NCBI GenBank assembly: GCA_021817415.1
Contig: JAKAUZ010000003.1
Coordinates: forward strand, 186,001-250,000
Reading direction: 5' to 3'
DNA length: 64,000 nucleotides
From: Thermoplasmata archaeon
Lineage (GTDB): Archaea > Thermoplasmatota > Thermoplasmata > Thermoplasmatales > GCA-001856825
Shown here: positions 42,788 through 51,555 of the stretch, one piece after another
Position numbering within the stretch: position 1 is the stretch's first letter
Layout of the letters: each line of letters starts with the position of its first letter
Made by a program: the position numbers and the translations under genes
Notes under the pieces: model-generated
Database searches by the model: none
What the model was told of the DNA's origin: nothing
The model's input: the letters and a program-made list of their open reading frames with translations, nothing else

Positions 42788-44632
42788 TCATCCAGAAAAG
42801 TTTGATTCTCCAATATTTCCTGGAAGTGAGTTTTCAGTCGCATCGATCTGGAGGAACTCAAGTGCGTTTCCAATAACGTCTTTAGAGAGGTAAAGGTTGG
42901 GAAGATATCTCTTGAACTTCCTTATCCGCGAATCTAGGACGATGGCGACTCCTCTGTCTTTCGGGCTACGGATCAGCCGGCCAATGGCCTGTCTTATTCT
43001 AGTTGCTGCAACAGCCTCATAGGCATATTCCCATCCCCTTTTGAATTTCATGTCGTAAAATAGTTCTATAGCAGACGTTTCTGGCGAGGGTCTGGGATAT
43101 GGAATACCCGCAATGACTGCAACCTCCAGCAATTTACCAGGGAGGTCAAGCCCTTCCGACAATCTTCCATTGATGACTGCAAACAGCTTTCCTCCTTTCT
43201 CCTTAAATGAATTGAGGAGTTTCAGAAAATCTTCATTTGACATTCCTTTCCTCTCGAAATATATCTTTCCCTTGAGGTCCATTTCCAGGAATGAATCTAT
43301 CTGATCATATGAAGTGCAGAAAATCACCGTATTTCTGTCAATTTTTTCCACGATTGTCTTTATGTACCTTTTCATGATCTGAGAGTTTTCGTCCTTTTCA
43401 CTGTATCTGGAAGTGACATCATCTGTGAATATTACTCTCAGATTGTTTTCCAGGTAATCAGTTCTTATAATGATGTCATCGCTCTCTTCAATTCCTATCT
43501 CGTCTTTGAATTTACTTATTGGAGAAATGGTCCCTGAGAGAAAGATGACCTTGTGCATTCCTTTCAGGAATTCCAGCATCTTATAAGTCTCCAGATAGAG
43601 GATTGATATTCCAGATGGTTCATCGTTACGGGCTATCCTCACGCTGTAACTATCGTCCTCCTCCATCAACTTCAGTGCGGTCGTTGCTGAATTAAATATG
43701 AAGCTCCTCGGCAGTTTATTCTCGATCTCCTTGCTCTCCTTTATAGAAAGTCCATAATTGGCAAGGGCCATCAGATAATTCTTGATTTCCAGGGAATTCA
43801 TCTGGAAAGTATTCATGAACTCTTCCCTAATGTCCTCCGGAGTGAGTATCCTGTCTCCTTCCTTCAGTAGGTTTAAAACCGACTCTTCCAGTGAATCGAC
43901 AATGAAGGAAATATTCACGTTCCTCAGCAGGAGATCTCCATACTGATCTATCTCCTTCCTGCAGTTCCTGAGGCTGTTCAGGGAAAATTTCAAGGAGAAA
44001 TGTTCACGCGTTAGGTCAGGTATGTTATGCGATTCATCCGCTATCAAGACGATTTCCGACGGGAAGACATTCATCCACTCCAGGAATCTCTCCCTGATGA
44101 ATGGGTTCAGGAAGTATGAGTAGGTTGTCACAACAACCCTGGCCTCTTCCAGAAGACCCTTCTGAGCAAAATAAGGACAAAAATCCAGATTTCCCAGCTC
44201 AAGAAAGTCACCCTGGGAAAATATCTCTTTTTTCCACCCTTCGGTGTATTCTGTATTGTACGGGCATCCATCACCCGATTTCTTTTGCCTTTCTACCAGG
44301 TTCCTGCAGTACTGTGCCTGTTCCGATGGATCCCCCTGGCTCATTTCTGGAGCTCTTTGCCTGTACAGGCACATCTCTCCCCTCCCTTGGAACTGGATGA
44401 CTTTGTCAGCGTTGAGAGACCTCGCCTCCCTTAGCAGATTCTCAGCCTGGGAGTTTGTCCGGGTAAGGTAGACTATCTTCTTGTCCCGGAACTTCGAAAG
44501 AGCATAGAAAAGGGAAACTATTGTTTTCCCAGATCCAGTTGGGCTCTCCAGTATGACGTATTTCTTATTAGACATCTCGAGGGCCTGAATAATCTGTTCC
44601 TGCCAGGGGTATTTTTCATATGGAAATTCCAT
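42788..44632 (-). CDS. XPD/Rad3-like DNA helicase with Fe-S cysteines
   Basis: A 614-aa superfamily 2 helicase. Motif I is LESPTGSGKT near residue 34, motif II DESH (DEAH type) near 198 in LIADESHNIPD, and the late motif Q-x-x-GR-x-x-R reads RQAIGRLIRSPKD. Four cysteines between motifs Ia and II (GEMCLY, AQYCRN, GDGCPY, LDFCPYF) form the iron-sulfur site of XPD. XPD opens DNA 5' to 3' in repair or transcription. Its start overlaps the regulator gene upstream by 17 bases. It is about the normal length for archaeal XPD. Confidence 0.92.
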   Translation of the reverse strand: MEFPYEKYPWQEQIIQALEMSNKKYVILESPTGSGKTIVSLFYALSKFRDKKIVYLTRTNSQAENLLREARSLNADKVIQFQGRGEMCLYRQRAPEMSQGDPSEQAQYCRNLVERQKKSGDGCPYNTEYTEGWKKEIFSQGDFLELGNLDFCPYFAQKGLLEEARVVVTTYSYFLNPFIRERFLEWMNVFPSEIVLIADESHNIPDLTREHFSLKFSLNSLRNCRKEIDQYGDLLLRNVNISFIVDSLEESVLNLLKEGDRILTPEDIREEFMNTFQMNSLEIKNYLMALANYGLSIKESKEIENKLPRSFIFNSATTALKLMEEDDSYSVRIARNDEPSGISILYLETYKMLEFLKGMHKVIFLSGTISPISKFKDEIGIEESDDIIIRTDYLENNLRVIFTDDVTSRYSEKDENSQIMKRYIKTIVEKIDRNTVIFCTSYDQIDSFLEMDLKGKIYFERKGMSNEDFLKLLNSFKEKGGKLFAVINGRLSEGLDLPGKLLEVAVIAGIPYPRPSPETSAIELFYDMKFKRGWEYAYEAVAATRIRQAIGRLIRSPKDRGVAIVLDSRIRKFKRYLPNLYLSKDVIGNALEFLQIDATENSLPGNIGESNFSG

Positions 44633-45551
44633 AATATCTCTCCAGGAATTTATCCACGTTAGAGTCCTCCGGTAGGCCCATCATCTTTATCTGTTCCCTG
44701 AGGTCATCCTTGTCAATCTCGGTGGTGAAAATGTAAGAATCCAGGCTGGTGAGTACATCTCTTACCTTTACATGAAGTAATTCAGACAGAATTTCCGATG
44801 CTTCAATTCTCAATTTGCCTGAATTCATTCTGGGAATTATTCTCTTGTATTCCCTGAAGAATATTCGTGCGGATTCGGTTAGGCCCCCGGAGTTTATCAG
44901 AACACAGCATCCTTTTTCTATGGGATTTTTCACCCCTTTGAACATTGAAAGATAAGGTTCCCATATTGATATCGCGTCTACCTCCTTTTTCGAATATGCA
45001 TCCAGCATGTCCTCTATAGACTTGTAGTAGACCAACCTGAAATTCTTCCTTTCCCTAGACTCTCTTTCCATCGAGGAGATTGGGGTAGTACCCAACAAGC
45101 CCTCATTATTCCGCATCAGCATTCCCGACCCACCCTTTGAAATTCCGGAGATAGGCTTGATGTTGTTGTCAATCAGGTAAAAGAAATAGCTTGATATCAG
45201 GGGGCTGGCGACCAGGTCAAGAGAACCAGTAAGTAGGTCCTTAAGTGCTTCCAGGCTGTTATCATAGAGTCTGATTCTCACCATTACAGCCTTCTCAACC
45301 CTTTTCAACGCAAGGACAACTGCGGCATATTCAGAACTTTTAAGCATGCCTACTCTCAGCACCTTCTCCCTGTTTATGGATACCAGAACAGTCCTGTCGC
45401 TTACCTTTTCTCTTCTGACCAGTCCCACGTTCTCCAAATCCGAGAGGATTTCAGAAATTCTGGATCTGGAAGATCCCAGTGAGAGAGAAATCTCTCTCTG
45501 AGTTCTTTTCCCATCCATGAGAAATTCCAATATTTTTTCCCTGGTATTCAT
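44616..45551 (-). CDS. HTH regulator fused to a substrate-binding-protein-like domain
   Basis: Residues 1-60 form a winged helix-turn-helix (QREISLSLGSSRSRISEILSDLENVGLVRRE). Residues 70-270 follow the plan of periplasmic-binding-protein type II domains of the NMT1/SsuA/THI5 kind: VGMLKSSEYAAVVLALKRVE, LKDLLTGSLDLVASPLISSYFF, and DAISIWEPYLSMFKG. There is no signal peptide, so the ligand-binding domain is cytoplasmic and probably senses a small molecule, perhaps thiamine-precursor-like. It sits between the aCPSF-type nuclease (2-base gap) and the XPD-like gene. Binding sites and ligand are unknown. Confidence 0.78.
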   Translation of the reverse strand: MNTREKILEFLMDGKRTQREISLSLGSSRSRISEILSDLENVGLVRREKVSDRTVLVSINREKVLRVGMLKSSEYAAVVLALKRVEKAVMVRIRLYDNSLEALKDLLTGSLDLVASPLISSYFFYLIDNNIKPISGISKGGSGMLMRNNEGLLGTTPISSMERESRERKNFRLVYYKSIEDMLDAYSKKEVDAISIWEPYLSMFKGVKNPIEKGCCVLINSGGLTESARIFFREYKRIIPRMNSGKLRIEASEILSELLHVKVRDVLTSLDSYIFTTEIDKDDLREQIKMMGLPEDSNVDKFLERYYGISI

Positions 45552-45553
45552 TT

Positions 45554-46774
45554 TCAGATTTCAAATTCCTCCCCATTCTTTGGCAGGATCACTTCCCGGT
45601 CCGTTATTTCGCCGGCTAACTGTTCCCTTTTTTCGCCGTGCATTAATACAACAGTATCTGGTTTGCATCCACTGATAAATTCTAGTAGCTCCTTGTGACC
45701 AGAATGTGCTGAAAAATCAAAGGACTTGATGTCCATGTTTACCTTCGTTGCCACTCCAGCAAGATCGATGCTTCCTGTTTCAAGGAGCATCCTTCCATTT
45801 GTATCTTCTACCTGATATCCAGTCAAAAACAGACCGTTCTTGGGGTCATTCAATTGTGAGATGTAGTTAAGTACGGGGCCACCGTCCAGCATTCCACCAG
45901 TCGTAATGATCACGTCACCATGCAATGCCCTCTCCCTGTCAGCGTTATTTCTCACAATTCTTATTCTTCTCAACATCTTCTTGTATCTCTGGAAATTCTT
46001 GATGTATTTCGGGAAACTCAGCAGAACATTACTGACAGTCCTGGCCATTCCATCAATCCATATCTCGTAATCAGTATTTTCCAGTACCATAAGTAGTTCC
46101 TGGGCCCTCCCTGTTGCAAATGCAGGGACTACGGCGACTCCCTCCCTCTCAACTACCTCTGCTATTGAATTGAGGAAATTTTCCTCAACTGCGACTCTTG
46201 GTGGGTGCTCCTTACCGGCGTATGTGCTTTCGACGACCAGTATGTCGGTATCTATCGGCTTTATCCCATAAAGCATGTGAGTGTCAATACTTTGAATGTC
46301 CCCCGTGAAGACCAGTTTCTTATCGTCGCTAACCTGATACATGCCGCTCCCGACAAGGTGCCCAGTAGAATGTACCGAGACTGATATATCCTTGAATTCA
46401 ACTATTTCGCCATAATTTATCGCCTGAAATGCCTCAATGATGTTATCAACGTCTATCTGTTCATACGGTAGAGTGTTATTTTCTATTTTCGCAATCTTTA
46501 CAGTGTCGTAAAGTAGAATGGGTGCAACTGCCAGCGTAGGTGGAGTGGCGTAAATGTTTGCCCCTCCATTTCTTGTCAGCCATGGAAGCATTCCCAGATG
46601 GTCCAGGTGCGAGTGTGTCACAAATACCGCATCAACCGGTGGAGCCAGCATCGGGAATTCCGGTGGCTTGGTAGGATTGATTCCATAATCGAAGAGGAAT
46701 TTGTATTTCCCAGTAGTTAGGACCATCCCAAGTCTTCCTACCTCATTCCCTCCCCCAAGGAACTTTGCTTTCAT
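45554..46774 (-). CDS. Beta-CASP metallo-beta-lactamase ribonuclease (aCPSF-like)
   Basis: A 406-aa zinc nuclease. The metallo-beta-lactamase motif THSHLDHLGMLPWL is near residue 55, followed by HSTGHLVGSG and FTGDIQSIDT. The beta-CASP part has PAFATGRAQELL, GGMLDGGPVLNYI and the late FSAHSGHKELLEF and VLMHGE. It lacks the N-terminal KH domains of aCPSF1, so it resembles the aCPSF2 class that trims or cuts RNA. It overlaps the MTA phosphorylase gene by 4 bases and shares an operon with regulator and helicase. Confidence 0.9.
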   Translation of the reverse strand: MKAKFLGGGNEVGRLGMVLTTGKYKFLFDYGINPTKPPEFPMLAPPVDAVFVTHSHLDHLGMLPWLTRNGGANIYATPPTLAVAPILLYDTVKIAKIENNTLPYEQIDVDNIIEAFQAINYGEIVEFKDISVSVHSTGHLVGSGMYQVSDDKKLVFTGDIQSIDTHMLYGIKPIDTDILVVESTYAGKEHPPRVAVEENFLNSIAEVVEREGVAVVPAFATGRAQELLMVLENTDYEIWIDGMARTVSNVLLSFPKYIKNFQRYKKMLRRIRIVRNNADRERALHGDVIITTGGMLDGGPVLNYISQLNDPKNGLFLTGYQVEDTNGRMLLETGSIDLAGVATKVNMDIKSFDFSAHSGHKELLEFISGCKPDTVVLMHGEKREQLAGEITDREVILPKNGEEFEI

Positions 46775-47544
46775 AATCCAGCCTCTTTTAGGGACAACCC
46801 GCAGCCGCAGGATCTTGTCTCCTTAATCCTGGGTATTGCTCTCTCAAGTAAATTTGATATGTTCCCTTCATTTTCCTTCATCACCCTTATAACTTCAGTC
46901 GAACTGACCGGGTTATCAGCCCACACGTCATAGTCAGTGACCGTCGCCAGAGTGAGATAACACATCTCACTTTCACGTGCAAGATTGATCTCAGGTACCA
47001 GTGTCATTCCGATAACGTCTCCGACTGATCTGAAAAATCTGCTCTCTGCCCTCGTCGAAAATCGTGGCCCCTCAATGCAGATATAAGTCCCCCCTTTGAG
47101 TGACTTCATTTTCAAATCGAGCAGGGATTTATGAAATACATCCGTAAGGTCAGGGCAAAAAGGATCTGCCATTGAGATATGAACCACTTGTGGTCCGTCA
47201 AAGAAAGTATACTTCCTCCCTTTCGTATAATCGAAGAATTGATCAGGAATGACTATTGTACCAGGTTCAATGTGCTTTTGCAAAGAACCAACGGCAGAAA
47301 CTCCTATAACCCTTTCTATGCCAAGTTGTTTGAGACCGTAAATGTTCGCTCTATAGTTTATACCATGTGGTGGTATCCTGTGCGGTCTCCCATGTCTATA
47401 CAGAACCGCGACATCAACTCCACCAATTTTGCCAATTTCAATGGGGGAAGACATTTCGCCATATGGAGTGTCGATATTGATTTTTTCAGTATCAGTCAGC
47501 AAATTGCCTACTACTGAACCCCCTATTAGTGCTATTTTTGTCAT
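46771..47544 (-). CDS. S-methyl-5'-thioadenosine/thioinosine phosphorylase
   Basis: A 257-aa nucleoside phosphorylase. It starts with KIALIGGSVVGNLL, phosphate binding is in YRHGRPHRIPPHGINYRAN, and the ribose/base region is IGVSAVGSLQ and EGPRFSTRAESRFFR. TDYDVWAD carries two Asp residues as in enzymes for 6-amino purines, favouring MTA over methylthioinosine. A C-terminal CGCG is present. The enzyme recycles methylthioadenosine from polyamine synthesis. It heads the operon with aCPSF-like, regulator and XPD-like genes. Confidence 0.9.
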   Translation of the reverse strand: MTKIALIGGSVVGNLLTDTEKINIDTPYGEMSSPIEIGKIGGVDVAVLYRHGRPHRIPPHGINYRANIYGLKQLGIERVIGVSAVGSLQKHIEPGTIVIPDQFFDYTKGRKYTFFDGPQVVHISMADPFCPDLTDVFHKSLLDLKMKSLKGGTYICIEGPRFSTRAESRFFRSVGDVIGMTLVPEINLARESEMCYLTLATVTDYDVWADNPVSSTEVIRVMKENEGNISNLLERAIPRIKETRSCGCGLSLKEAGL

Positions 47545-47773
47545 TTACAAGGTAATCCCAATAACCTAAATAAATTTCCTTTTATTTTTAAGAAGAGATA
47601 TCTTGATATTACTTCAATGACCTTCCTGACTTGGGAAAAAGTGCAATCGAGCATTATATCCTATTAGCATAATAGTAATATCAATTAATTCCCCCTCAGT
47701 TGCATAGTATTCTTAGGTTTTATGTGTGATCAAATTATGCAAATTGTTCAATTTATGTCAAATATAAAAAACA

Positions 47774-47783
47774 TTATTTATAC
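47774..47783 (+). promoter_or_regulatory. TATA box for the 284-aa gene
   Basis: TTATTTATAC is centred 25 bases before ATG 47804. The mRNA is probably leaderless. Confidence 0.42.
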
Positions 47784-47803
47784 TGCAATTTGTTGCTCTC
47801 CAA

Positions 47804-48658
47804 ATGATGCGTTCCCCGTTCAGACCTTTTCTATACGATCATTTCTTTGATCGGCAAGCAATATTTTCATTCAGTGAAGATGTTTTCGACTTGCCACTTC
47901 ACGCAATGATACCTGATAATTCTCTTTTGTGGCACGACCCAGCGGAGGGAAAGTTAGATTTCATGGTCCCCAATTCACACCCTCTTTTTCATGAAATTAA
48001 GAGGCGTCTGGAAAAGGCAGCTACACAATTTCAAATAAATGAAGCCGGATTGAATTTCGGCGTCTTTTTCCCGCAATTCGAGAATAAAGACTTTCTCGCT
48101 ACTGTTAAGGCAACGCCAACTGCCCTCGTGCCTGGACTCGTCGTCTTTCCTGCATTGGTTTATAGGGACAGAAGAGTCTACCTGCTTGAAATGTTCAAGA
48201 AAAGTTCTATGGAAGCATCATCTGACAGAATAATGGGAGTTTCTGAAGCATATAGCACGTTTACAAACCGTGACTCTCTCAGGATTGAATACCTGGGTCC
48301 AGTTTTGGATTTCAGTGAATTCTATCAATCCATTGAATCAATCTGCATTACTCTGTTGTTCAAGCACAGTCTGAATGATGAGATTTCAAGGGGACCAAAG
48401 TGGCCGATTCTTCAAACGGACGAAGTGACTGGAGAAGGAAGGGTAGAAAGTATGGAGGGAGAATCTTTATTTCTCATGCATCAGTATTCTGTCTTGCCTG
48501 ATGTTAAATTGCTTTGGATGGAAAGCTACCTGGTCGACAACAATTTAATTACAAACATAATAATAAACAAACAACGTCTGCCCGAGGTATTGAGTTACAT
48601 TGCTAAACTGGAATCCAGGCCATCCATCATCAGACTTCTTGAGTTGAGTCAGGCTTAG
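47804..48658 (+). CDS. Unknown 284-aa protein
   Basis: I do not recognise this protein. It starts with MMRSPFRPFLYDHFFDRQAIFSFSED and has mixed alpha/beta sequence with many aromatic residues; a charged segment EGRVESMEGESLFLMHQYSVL lies near residue 210. There is no membrane segment or catalytic motif. Transcription is from its own TATA box and it stands apart from the LSm gene, which has a separate promoter. Nothing about its role can be said. Confidence 0.75.
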   Translation: MMRSPFRPFLYDHFFDRQAIFSFSEDVFDLPLHAMIPDNSLLWHDPAEGKLDFMVPNSHPLFHEIKRRLEKAATQFQINEAGLNFGVFFPQFENKDFLATVKATPTALVPGLVVFPALVYRDRRVYLLEMFKKSSMEASSDRIMGVSEAYSTFTNRDSLRIEYLGPVLDFSEFYQSIESICITLLFKHSLNDEISRGPKWPILQTDEVTGEGRVESMEGESLFLMHQYSVLPDVKLLWMESYLVDNNLITNIIINKQRLPEVLSYIAKLESRPSIIRLLELSQA

Positions 48659-48744
48659 CAATCATTTAAAGATCCCTGTTTAATCACATCCAAGAAAGAT
48701 GATGGAGTTTGTTGTGAAATAATTGTTAACGTTCTGAAACGCAA

Positions 48745-48753
48745 AATTATATA
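48745..48753 (+). promoter_or_regulatory. TATA box for the LSm-L37e-purF operon
   Basis: AATTATATA is centred 25 bases before ATG 48774, which predicts a leaderless LSm message. The L37e and purF genes downstream have ribosome-binding sites instead. Confidence 0.5.
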
Positions 48754-48773
48754 CGAGCTTACATTGTCGTCTC

Positions 48774-49010
48774 ATGGACAATCACCTAAGGCCCCTCACA
48801 GTTCTTGGAGGCAGTCTGAACAAGAACGTGCTTGTCAAAGTCAAGTGGAATAGAGAGTACAGGGGCGTACTGGACGGTTACGATCAACATATGAACTTGG
48901 TGATCAAGAACGCAGAAGAGGTCATATCTGATAAGAGTAATGGCGTTTTCCCCACAGTTGTTGTTAGAGGGGATGTCGTAGTTTATATTTCACCATCGGA
49001 GGTGATATGA
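48774..49010 (+). CDS. LSm (Sm-like archaeal) RNA-binding protein
   Basis: A 78-aa Sm-fold protein with Sm1 motif VLVKVKWNREYRGVLDGYDQHMNLVIKNAEE and Sm2 motif VVVRGDVVVYISP. These proteins form heptameric rings that bind U-rich RNA. The next gene is L37e, a common archaeal pairing, and the stop overlaps the ribosome-binding site of L37e. The gene is led by its own TATA box. Confidence 0.95.
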   Translation: MDNHLRPLTVLGGSLNKNVLVKVKWNREYRGVLDGYDQHMNLVIKNAEEVISDKSNGVFPTVVVRGDVVVYISPSEVI

Positions 49011-49011
49011 T

Positions 49012-49173
49012 ATGAGAGGAACCCCATCAATGGGAAGGAGAAATAGAATAAAGGTACATATTAAATGTAGAAGATGCGGTCAGCATTCTTATAATGTGAC
49101 CGACAAGAGGTGCTCCCACTGTGGATATCCCGATTCAAGGATCAGGAAATACAGTTGGGCGAAGTCTAAATGA
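49012..49173 (+). CDS. rpl37e: Ribosomal protein L37e
   Basis: A 53-aa protein, too short for the ORF track: MRGTPSMGRRNRIKVHIKCRR and on to the end SWAKSK. The four-cysteine zinc finger C-x2-C-x14-C-x2-C is complete (CRRCGQHSYNVTDKRCSHCG). ATG 49012 has GGAGGTGAT 5-10 bases upstream. It is a large-subunit protein of archaea and eukaryotes. The purF gene begins inside it at GTG 49121, so 53 bases are read in two frames. Confidence 0.97.
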   Translation: MRGTPSMGRRNRIKVHIKCRRCGQHSYNVTDKRCSHCGYPDSRIRKYSWAKSK

Positions 49174-50539
49174 GGCCTGCGGAGTTATAGCTCTTGCAGA
49201 AACAGTACCTGTCAGTTATAGAATAATTCAGTCCCTACGAATAATACAACACAGGGGGCAGGAATCTGCTGGAATAGCAATTTTCTCTAATGGGAAGACG
49301 AAAGTCCACAAGGGAATGGGACTTGTCAATGAAGTTTTTTCTGGAAAGAAAATTGAGGATGATGGGCTTAAGGGAATCGGACACATCAGGTACAGTACAG
49401 CTGGATCGTCTGTCATAGAAAACGCGCAACCACTCTTTGCAAGGATAAAGAATCTTGAGATCACTATTGGGCACAATGGTGAGATCTCAAATGCAGCGGA
49501 TATTAAGAGTAAGCTTGAGGATTCAGGTTATTCCTTCCAGACAAATTCCGATACAGAGGTCATTCTGAAACTTTTATCAATCGAACTTTCGAAGAATCAG
49601 GATTTCATCGAATCAATGAAGAAAGCTTTCAGGAACCTGATTGGAGCTTATTCGTTGGTGATCGGAATAAATGACAGGATTTTTGCCGTAAGGGACCCAA
49701 ACGCTATCAGGCCACTGAGCGTTGGGAAAACGAAATATGGATACGGTGCGGCCTCGGAGGACATAGTATTCTACCAGCTTGGGGGGTATCCCGTCAGGGA
49801 CGTCAAGCAGGGTGAGATAGTCGAAATTACTCAGGAAGGTATAAAATCATTCATATATGAAGGGAGGACTAAACCAGCCCATTGCATGTTCGAATATGTC
49901 TATTTCTCCAGGCCTGACAGCACCCTAGATGGAAAGAACGTATTTGCAGTCAGAAGGCAAATTGGAAGGATCCTTGCCAGAGAGAATCCTGTCGAAGCTG
50001 ATTATGTAGTACCTGTCCCAGATTCAGGCAGGTCTCATGCACTTGGTTATTCAGAGGAGTCCAGAATACCCCTGGTGGAAGGACTAATAAAGAACAGGTA
50101 CGTAGACAGAACCTTCATAATGCCGGAACAGGATGGAAGAAGGAATGAACTGGACATCAAGCTCAATCCGATCAACGAGATTGTGGAAGGAAAAAGATTG
50201 ATCCTCGTGGATGACAGCATCATAAGAGGAAACACAATGAGGAAGATAGTCAACCAGCTCAGAGACAGGGGGGCAAGGGAAGTTCACGTCAGGATAGGTT
50301 CCCCCCCAATAGTTTCACCATGCTACCTTGGAATTGATATGAAAACACGGACACAATTCATAGCATCCGGTAAATCAGTAGAGGAGATTTCAAAGACGAT
50401 CGAAGCAGATTCACTTCATTATATATCTCTGAACGGGTTGATAGAGGCGATTGGACTTGGAGAGGAGAATCTATGCCTTGGTTGCCTGACAGGAATTTAT
50501 CCCGTGAAAATAAAGGATGAAAAATTCAGGGGCTACTGA
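49121..50539 (+). CDS. purF: Amidophosphoribosyltransferase PurF
   Basis: PurF makes phosphoribosylamine from PRPP and glutamine, the first step of purine synthesis. The catalytic Cys of the glutaminase domain lies at residue 20 in SLNEACGVIAL, so a 19-residue propeptide must be cut off, as in the Bacillus-type enzyme. Cysteines for the 4Fe-4S cluster are present in AHCMFE, SPCYLG and CLGCLTG. PRPP loop: LILVDDSIIRGNTMRK. The only start upstream is GTG 49121, inside the L37e gene, with GAGGTG 8 bases before it. Confidence 0.95.
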   Translation: MDIPIQGSGNTVGRSLNEACGVIALAETVPVSYRIIQSLRIIQHRGQESAGIAIFSNGKTKVHKGMGLVNEVFSGKKIEDDGLKGIGHIRYSTAGSSVIENAQPLFARIKNLEITIGHNGEISNAADIKSKLEDSGYSFQTNSDTEVILKLLSIELSKNQDFIESMKKAFRNLIGAYSLVIGINDRIFAVRDPNAIRPLSVGKTKYGYGAASEDIVFYQLGGYPVRDVKQGEIVEITQEGIKSFIYEGRTKPAHCMFEYVYFSRPDSTLDGKNVFAVRRQIGRILARENPVEADYVVPVPDSGRSHALGYSEESRIPLVEGLIKNRYVDRTFIMPEQDGRRNELDIKLNPINEIVEGKRLILVDDSIIRGNTMRKIVNQLRDRGAREVHVRIGSPPIVSPCYLGIDMKTRTQFIASGKSVEEISKTIEADSLHYISLNGLIEAIGLGEENLCLGCLTGIYPVKIKDEKFRGY

Positions 50540-51324
50540 CCTTTTCTGATTTCCCCGATCCTCTTTTTCAGTTTCAGATCAATGTCTGATTGAATACCCG
50601 CGAGGTCAGCTCTCGCTGCCTTGACAATTGCATTCGCATAGGTCCTGGAAATTTTCCCTGCCATCTTTTTTGGGGCCCTGTAAATGTCAGGAATCTCATA
50701 AATAAGACCATGTTTTGGAGGTTCTCCATTTCCCTTCTTGAATCTAAAGAACGCTTTTTCTGCTCCTATAACCTGGATAGAACTTGATGAACTTAGTGCA
50801 ATCTTCCTCAGGCTCCCCGTGGCATTTATCAACCTGGCTGCAACTTTGTACCCAACAAGTTTGCCTAGATTGGGTGCACTTCTGTTCACATACTCTTCCA
50901 AACTTTTTTCTGCTTTTTCTCTCATATCTCTCGCCTCCAGGTAGAATCCGTCCATTAACCTGAGAAAATCCCTGTTTATTGAGGGGGCATACTTTATGAA
51001 CGTTATAGTTTCCTGTAATTTCTGGTTCATGTAGTTCTCAAATTTTTCCATTTCGTCAAGCGTTGTTATGATCTTCACTATCATGCTGTCCTCGGTGAGA
51101 TTTGCTGAAAGAATCATTTTGTTGATCCTCCCCATTTTCTCTTTACTTTCACTAACGTTAATAGATTTGTTTACGAAAGTTTCCGGGAATGCAACCCTCT
51201 CCTCATTGTAGTATGCGACTCCCTTCTTGATTAAATCTATATACAATTTTATGAAAAGATCGTCATCAACCGAAATCTCTCTCTTTCCGTCAGAAATAGT
51301 GTTCCATCCTGTGAGATACAACAT
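50533..51324 (-). CDS. Nop5 (Nop56/58-like C/D box RNP protein), short form
   Basis: A 263-aa core component of archaeal C/D box sRNPs that guide 2'-O-methylation. The Nop domain reads APNLGKLVGYKVAARLINATGSLRKIALSSSSSIQVIGAEKAFFR, and a coiled-coil region lies before it. The protein is shorter than typical archaeal Nop5 (about 350-400 aa), lacking much of the N-terminal fibrillarin-binding domain and the basic tail. No fibrillarin gene lies beside it, unlike in many archaea. It converges on purF (7-base overlap). Confidence 0.9.
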   Translation of the reverse strand: MLYLTGWNTISDGKREISVDDDLFIKLYIDLIKKGVAYYNEERVAFPETFVNKSINVSESKEKMGRINKMILSANLTEDSMIVKIITTLDEMEKFENYMNQKLQETITFIKYAPSINRDFLRLMDGFYLEARDMREKAEKSLEEYVNRSAPNLGKLVGYKVAARLINATGSLRKIALSSSSSIQVIGAEKAFFRFKKGNGEPPKHGLIYEIPDIYRAPKKMAGKISRTYANAIVKAARADLAGIQSDIDLKLKKRIGEIRKGQ

Positions 51325-51555
51325 TTCATGAGCGAAGATTCATTTCAAATAAAATCTTTGCTAAACGCAATATGGAACCCGCAAGGGATGTTTTGCACCC
51401 TGCAACTGTTGGGTATGTCTGAAATCAGGCAGTGGGGAATGAGGCAATTGAGTAGAAATTTCCAAATGATTGGGACTGATCGTTATCCAGCTACCCGAGT
51501 TACAATATAAAATGATAGACAGTTATGCATTAATATCCACATTAAATATTGGTTT

